DNA of 19,366 bases from Mobilitalea sp. (GTDB lineage: Bacteria; Bacillota_A; Clostridia; Lachnospirales; Lachnospiraceae). Shown here piece by piece: positions 16,265 through 19,366 of the stretch (positions within the stretch are counted from its first letter, which is position 1; each line of letters starts with the position of its first letter). Below the pieces are notes generated by a model that saw only the letters and a program-made list of their open reading frames with translations, searched no databases and was not told where the DNA came from. The stretch lies in NCBI GenBank assembly GCA_029974875.1, contig JARKQP010000180.1:1-19366 (forward strand). The letters are read 5' to 3'. The translations under genes were made by a program, and so were the position numbers.

Positions 16265-17245
16265 ATGTATTATGCAAGTGATTTTCGAAGAATAGCGAGA
16301 GAAGCACTGAGTAACAACTGGGGATTGGCGATTATTACCGGACTGGTTGCCGGCCTGTTGGGTGGAGGAAGTGGTGGTTCCAGCTCTGGTTCTTCGGGTT
16401 ATCAGTCGAGCAGGGGGTATTCCGAGCTTGCTTCAACGGAATATGGCAGAGTGTTTTTGGGATTCTTTGTCGGATTTGCCAGCCTTATTTTTGTGTATGG
16501 AGTTGTTGTCTTTATCTTTGGTTCAGCAATACAACTGGGCTATATAAGGTTTAATAGAAATCTGCTTGATAGAAGGAATGCGGGGTTTACGGATATCTTC
16601 TCAAAATTCAATATGTTTGGAAGGGCATTTTTATTGCGGCTCTTGATGACCATCTTTACCTTCCTGTGGACATTATTGTTAATCATCCCTGGCATTATTG
16701 CAGCCTATAGCTATGCCATGGCTCCCTATATTCTGGAAGAGAATCCAGGTATGACGGCGACAGAGGCAATTGCCTGCTCAAAGGAGATGATGAGGGGGAA
16801 TAAATGGAGATTGTTTTGTCTCCAGATCAGCTTTATCGGTTGGGTTATCCTTTGTCTGTTTACCTGTGGAATTGGTTTTTTGTGGTTAAGCCCTTATATG
16901 TACATGGCAGAGGTTGCTTTCTTTTATGATGTTTCTGGTAAATTTAATGCACCGAATGGACAATTCCAGCAGAATGGTTCATATAATCAATACAATCCGT
17001 ATCAGCAAAATGGTTATCAGCAAGGCGGGTATCAGCAAGGCGGGTATCAGCAAGGTGGTTTCCAGCAAAACGGGTATCAGCCGAATGGATACCAACAAGA
17101 ACCGGATCAACCTGGTCAATATCAACAAAATGAAAATCAGCAAAATCCATCCGGTTCCATGCCAAGTGTATCTGAACAGCCTGGGCAGGATAACATGGGG
17201 AATCCGGCAAATCCAGCTGACTCCAATGATACGGCCAATCAGTAA
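16265..17245 (+). CDS. DUF975 family membrane protein with Gln/Gly/Tyr repeat tail
   Basis: The gene starts at ATG 16265 after GGGAGG (16253-16258) and encodes 326 residues. The N-terminus MYYASDFRRIAREALSNNWG and the segment IPGIIAAYSYAMAPYILEEN, followed by EAIACSKEMMRGNKWRLF, are typical of DUF975 integral membrane proteins, a family of unknown function frequent in Firmicutes. Membrane segments lie at about 19-34, 65-90, 125-155 and 184-212. A Gly/Ser-rich loop (33-58) follows the first. Residues 228-326 are a hydrophilic, presumably cytoplasmic tail with repeated (N/G)GYQQ units at about 249-278, then a Pro/Asn/Gln-rich end. It has its own promoter and a terminator hairpin, so it is probably monocistronic. 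The tail has low-complexity, prion-like composition; whether it drives assembly or is only a spacer cannot be told. Confidence 0.9.
   Translation: MYYASDFRRIAREALSNNWGLAIITGLVAGLLGGGSGGSSSGSSGYQSSRGYSELASTEYGRVFLGFFVGFASLIFVYGVVVFIFGSAIQLGYIRFNRNLLDRRNAGFTDIFSKFNMFGRAFLLRLLMTIFTFLWTLLLIIPGIIAAYSYAMAPYILEENPGMTATEAIACSKEMMRGNKWRLFCLQISFIGWVILCLFTCGIGFLWLSPYMYMAEVAFFYDVSGKFNAPNGQFQQNGSYNQYNPYQQNGYQQGGYQQGGYQQGGFQQNGYQPNGYQQEPDQPGQYQQNENQQNPSGSMPSVSEQPGQDNMGNPANPADSNDTANQ
17008..17085 (+). repeat. 15-bp repeats encoding GYQQG-type pentapeptides
   Basis: The unit GGCGGGTATCAGCAA, with variants, is repeated about five times and encodes (G/N)GYQQ or GGFQQ. Two central copies are nearly identical in DNA, which suggests recent slippage. 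Confidence 0.8.
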
Positions 17246-17336
17246 TTGGCAGTTATGCCATTTAGGTATACCGTTTAAAGATAAATTAATACCATATTAT
17301 TATAAGATGGTTAATCTATAAATTCATATGATGTTA

Positions 17337-17366
17337 TGTGAGGCTGTCATGTGTGATAGCCTCACA
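17337..17366 (+). terminator. Strong hairpin between the DUF975 and MATE genes
   Basis: TGTGAGGCTGTCA (17337-17349) pairs with TGATAGCCTCACA (17354-17366), 13 positions with one G-T, around the loop TGTG. The tail TTATTAAAG is only partly T-rich. It lies 22 bases before the MATE start codon, so it could end the DUF975 transcript or act in the MATE leader. A weaker TGGCA/TGCCA hairpin sits at 17247-17260. Confidence 0.6.
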
Positions 17367-17388
17367 TTATTAAAGTAGGGGCGATGGG

Positions 17389-18714
17389 ATGTTTTCTAAA
17401 AAAGATTTGATGAAATTAATAATACCGCTAATTATTGAGCAGGTACTTGCAGTTACCGTTGGTCTGGTAGACAGTATAATGGTTGCCAATGTGGGGGAGG
17501 CAGCTGTGTCTGGGGTATCCTTGGTCGATAGCATCAACATACTGCTCATCGGCTTGTTTGGCGCCATGTCCACCGGTGGCTCCGTGGTTGCAGCCCATCT
17601 GCTGGGGAAGAAGGAGGAACGGTCGGCCTGTAGCGCGGGGGAGCAATTAATTGCCGCCGTATTAATATTGTCCACCTTAGTCATGGTGCTGGCGCTGGTG
17701 TTCGGAAGAGGAACCCTGGTGCTGCTCTATGGTGAGGTCACTGCTGAGGTCATGGACAATGCAAAGGTATACTTCCTTTACTCGGCGCTGTCCTATCCGA
17801 TGCTTGCTGTATACAATGCCTGTGCCGCATTGTTCCGGACCATGGGCAATTCAAAAATATCCATGAAGATTTCTCTCATTATGAATATTATCCATGTTGT
17901 GTTAAATGCTATTTTTATCTTTGGGATGGGTCTTGGCGTAGCCGGAGCTGCCATCTCTACCCTGATATCCAGAATTTTTGCCGCCATAGCACTGTTCATT
18001 CTCATAAGGAATGCAAGGCTTCCGATACATATTGGAAGGATCAGGGCATTTCGCCCGGATATGGCAATAATTAAAAAAATCCTGCAGATCGGGATTCCCA
18101 ATGGCTTGGAAAACAGCGTATTCCAAATTGGTAAAATTCTTGTGCAGGGAATCATAGCAGGACTTGGAACCTCAGCAATTACCGCAAATGCAGTTGCAGG
18201 CACCCTTGGCGGCTTTGGCGTGCTTCCTGGCTCTGCCATAGCCCTTGCCCTTATCACCGTGGTAGGGCAGTGTATGGGTGCCGGCGATTTTGACGGGATC
18301 AAGTATTATACGAAACGGCTGATCAAATATGCCTATGGCTTCGTACTGGTATTAAATATATTAATTGTATTGCTGCTTCCGCTGATCCTAAAGCTATATG
18401 GACTGTCGGATGAGACCTCGGATTTGACAAGGCAGCTTATGATTTACCATTGCATCCTTTCGTCCCTGATCTGGCCCCTGTCCTTTACCCTGCCCAGTGC
18501 GCTCCGTGCCACCTATGACGTTAAATTCACCATGTGGATTTCACTGGTTTCCATGTGGGTATGGAGGATTGCCTTCAGCTATGTGTTAGCAATCTATTTT
18601 AACCTGGGAGTATTCGGAGTATGGATTGCCATGACCATTGACTGGCTCTTCCGTTCGGTCTGCTTTACAGTCAGGTTCAAAAAAGAAAAATACAGGAGTA
18701 TGCCGGCGCTATAA
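17389..18714 (+). CDS. MATE family efflux transporter
   Basis: The 441 residues form the usual 12-helix MATE (MatE/MatE) arrangement, about the family's normal length. Such carriers expel cationic drugs or metabolites using a sodium or proton gradient. Diagnostic stretches are KKDLMKLIIPLIIEQVLAVT at the start, GLVDSIMVANVGEAAVSGVS in helix 1-2, GGSVVAAHLLGKKE after helix 2, YFLYSALSYPMLAVYNACAALFRTMGNSK in the first bundle, and GLGTSAITANAVAGTLGGF and ALITVVGQCMGAGDFDGIK in the second, which repeat the first-bundle pattern. ATG 17389 follows AGGGG (17377-17381) at seven bases. The strong hairpin just upstream may limit read-through from DUF975. The substrate cannot be predicted; no regulator gene lies beside it. 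Confidence 0.95.
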   Translation: MFSKKDLMKLIIPLIIEQVLAVTVGLVDSIMVANVGEAAVSGVSLVDSINILLIGLFGAMSTGGSVVAAHLLGKKEERSACSAGEQLIAAVLILSTLVMVLALVFGRGTLVLLYGEVTAEVMDNAKVYFLYSALSYPMLAVYNACAALFRTMGNSKISMKISLIMNIIHVVLNAIFIFGMGLGVAGAAISTLISRIFAAIALFILIRNARLPIHIGRIRAFRPDMAIIKKILQIGIPNGLENSVFQIGKILVQGIIAGLGTSAITANAVAGTLGGFGVLPGSAIALALITVVGQCMGAGDFDGIKYYTKRLIKYAYGFVLVLNILIVLLLPLILKLYGLSDETSDLTRQLMIYHCILSSLIWPLSFTLPSALRATYDVKFTMWISLVSMWVWRIAFSYVLAIYFNLGVFGVWIAMTIDWLFRSVCFTVRFKKEKYRSMPAL

Positions 18715-18754
18715 AGGATCAATAAATAAAGTTAAATATGGTTCCATCCATAAG

Positions 18755-18794
18755 GCGGAGCAAGATTCCACGTATGAAAATTGCTCTGCTTTTT
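18755..18794 (+). terminator. Hairpin unit 1 with T-tract, probable MATE terminator
   Basis: GCGGAGCAA (18755-18763) pairs with TTGCTCTGC (18781-18789) over nine positions including one G-T, followed by TTTTT. It lies 41 bases after the MATE stop codon. It is the first of three related units (the others are at 18859 and 19005). Confidence 0.75.
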
Positions 18795-18858
18795 CGGTGG
18801 TATGTATTGCCGGCATGAGTGCGGTGAATATGTGGCTAGGTAAAAACCTATCCATAAA

Positions 18859-18898
18859 GTGGGGCAAGATTGTACCCATGAAAATCGCCCTGCTTTTT
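18859..18898 (+). terminator. Hairpin unit 2 with T-tract
   Basis: GTGGGGCAA (18859-18867) pairs with TCGCCCTGC (18885-18893), with two G-T pairs and one A-C mismatch, followed by TTTTT. Over 51 aligned bases (18744-18794 against 18848-18898) it matches unit 1 at 41 positions, at a period of 104 bases. Confidence 0.65.
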
Positions 18899-18966
18899 GC
18901 TTGGCTGTATTAGCATAGCGATGAAAGCAAGAAAACAAGGTTAATATAATATGAATTGAAATATAT

Positions 18967-18981
18967 CCAGGATAATCCTGG
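18967..18981. promoter_or_regulatory. Perfect 15-bp palindrome, possible operator
   Basis: CCAGGAT and ATCCTGG flank a central A. A TATAAT (18993-18998) lies 11 bases downstream, but I see no matching -35 box. It could be a protein binding site or a short hairpin. Confidence 0.35.
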
Positions 18982-19004
18982 AGAGAAATTGGTATAATTA
19001 TTGA

Positions 19005-19044
19005 ACAGAACAAATTTCTATATAAGAAAATTGTTCTGTTTTTT
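19005..19044 (+). terminator. Hairpin unit 3 with T-tract
   Basis: ACAGAACAA (19005-19013) pairs perfectly with TTGTTCTGT (19031-19039). The stem extends inward to ATTTC/GAAAA with one mismatch and is followed by TTTTTC. It has the same 40-base spacing and internal TGAAAAT-like segment as units 1 and 2. Confidence 0.75.
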
Positions 19045-19195
19045 CATGCACAGGCAAAGGTTAAAAAAAGAATAAGAAATAAAGCCATTTACGATAATTA
19101 ATAGGCTGGCATTTCATATGCCCCGCCACTTATAATTATTATAGAATAGGTATGGACTTGGGACGGGTCCTTACTTTTATCCCTGTGTGGGAGGA

Positions 19196-19366
19196 ATGGA
19201 GAGGTTCATGGGAAGGAAAAGGTTTCGCTCAATTATTCATGAGGTAATCATATTGCCGTTGATCGTTATGGTGACTATTACAGTTATGACTATCATATCC
19301 AGTATCATAAGCTACCAGAATATGGAGCAGAAGCTGATTGAAGGGAATTTGAATTCCCTGCAGATC
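19196..19366 (+). CDS. N-terminus of a membrane protein, probably a sensor (cut by window end)
   Basis: An open frame starts at ATG 19196 (GGGAGGA directly upstream, spacing tight) or ATG 19208 (GAGAGG three bases upstream) and runs to the end, 57 codons from the first ATG. The residues begin MERFMGRKRFRSIIHEVIIL, followed by a single strong membrane helix (PLIVMVTITVMTIISSII), then a hydrophilic SYQNMEQKLIEGNLNSLQI. A short basic cytoplasmic tail, a helix and a helical extracytoplasmic start of this kind fit the first helix of a YesM-like sensor histidine kinase or of a chemoreceptor. The catalytic part is outside the window, so the family remains inference. Confidence 0.55.
   Translation, partial: MERFMGRKRFRSIIHEVIILPLIVMVTITVMTIISSIISYQNMEQKLIEGNLNSLQI

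Noticed and set aside
18774..18913. Two micro-ORFs within hairpin units 1 and 2 that both begin MKIALLF and differ mainly at third codon positions
   Set aside because: No ribosome site at usable distance, both lie across terminator hairpins, and the third-position changes in the ATT/ATC and GCT/GCC codons are explained at least as well by stem pairing. Unit 3 has no ATG at the equivalent place.

Overview
The window looks like chromosome of a spore-forming, anaerobic member of the Clostridia, most likely Lachnospiraceae. The grounds are moderate-to-low GC, strong AGGAGG-type ribosome binding sites, TTGACA/TATAAT-type promoters, a DUF3877-like gene, a Csp-like subtilase, a DUF975 membrane protein and a MATE transporter. 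This assignment is inference from gene content. I saw no rRNA, tRNA, CRISPR array, transposase or phage gene.

Layout. 1-1460: the 3' part of a multi-pass membrane protein gene cut by the window edge, then a DUF3877-like gene. 1461-4340: a promoter, two tandem 61-bp hairpin units that would form the mRNA leader, an NfeD/YqiJ-type OB-fold membrane protein with an Asp-x-Gly-hydrophobic tetrapeptide repeat, a flotillin, and a terminator; this is a YuaF-FloT / YqiJ-YqiK-like membrane-microdomain operon. 4354-7149, minus strand: a promoter, then a catalytically intact Csp-like S8 protease, then an RbsB-type sugar-binding protein with no signal peptide. 7248-15911, plus strand: a leader hairpin, then a cyclic beta-1,2-glucan synthase split into two genes. 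The first is a 2035-residue membrane chain with the GT84 transferase and the glucoamylase-like (cyclisation) domain. The second is an 802-residue soluble GH94 phosphorylase chain. Together they match one full-length NdvB/ChvB/Cgs polypeptide. 15912-17366: a possible operator region, promoter and DUF975 membrane protein with a Gln/Gly/Tyr-rich repeat tail. 17389-18714: a MATE efflux transporter. 18715-19195: no gene, but three homologous hairpin/T-tract units with compensatory changes. 19196-end: the first 57 codons of a membrane protein, probably a sensor.

How the genes work together: most of the window concerns the envelope. The flotillin pair organises membrane domains. The split synthase should make, cyclise and trim beta-1,2-glucan. 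The DUF975 and MATE proteins are membrane components of unknown cargo. The protease/binding-protein pair is the least explained unit.

The most interesting signals are the split glucan synthase, the tandem structured leader of the flotillin operon, the covarying hairpin family after the MATE gene, and the leaderless sugar-binding protein co-transcribed with a subtilase.
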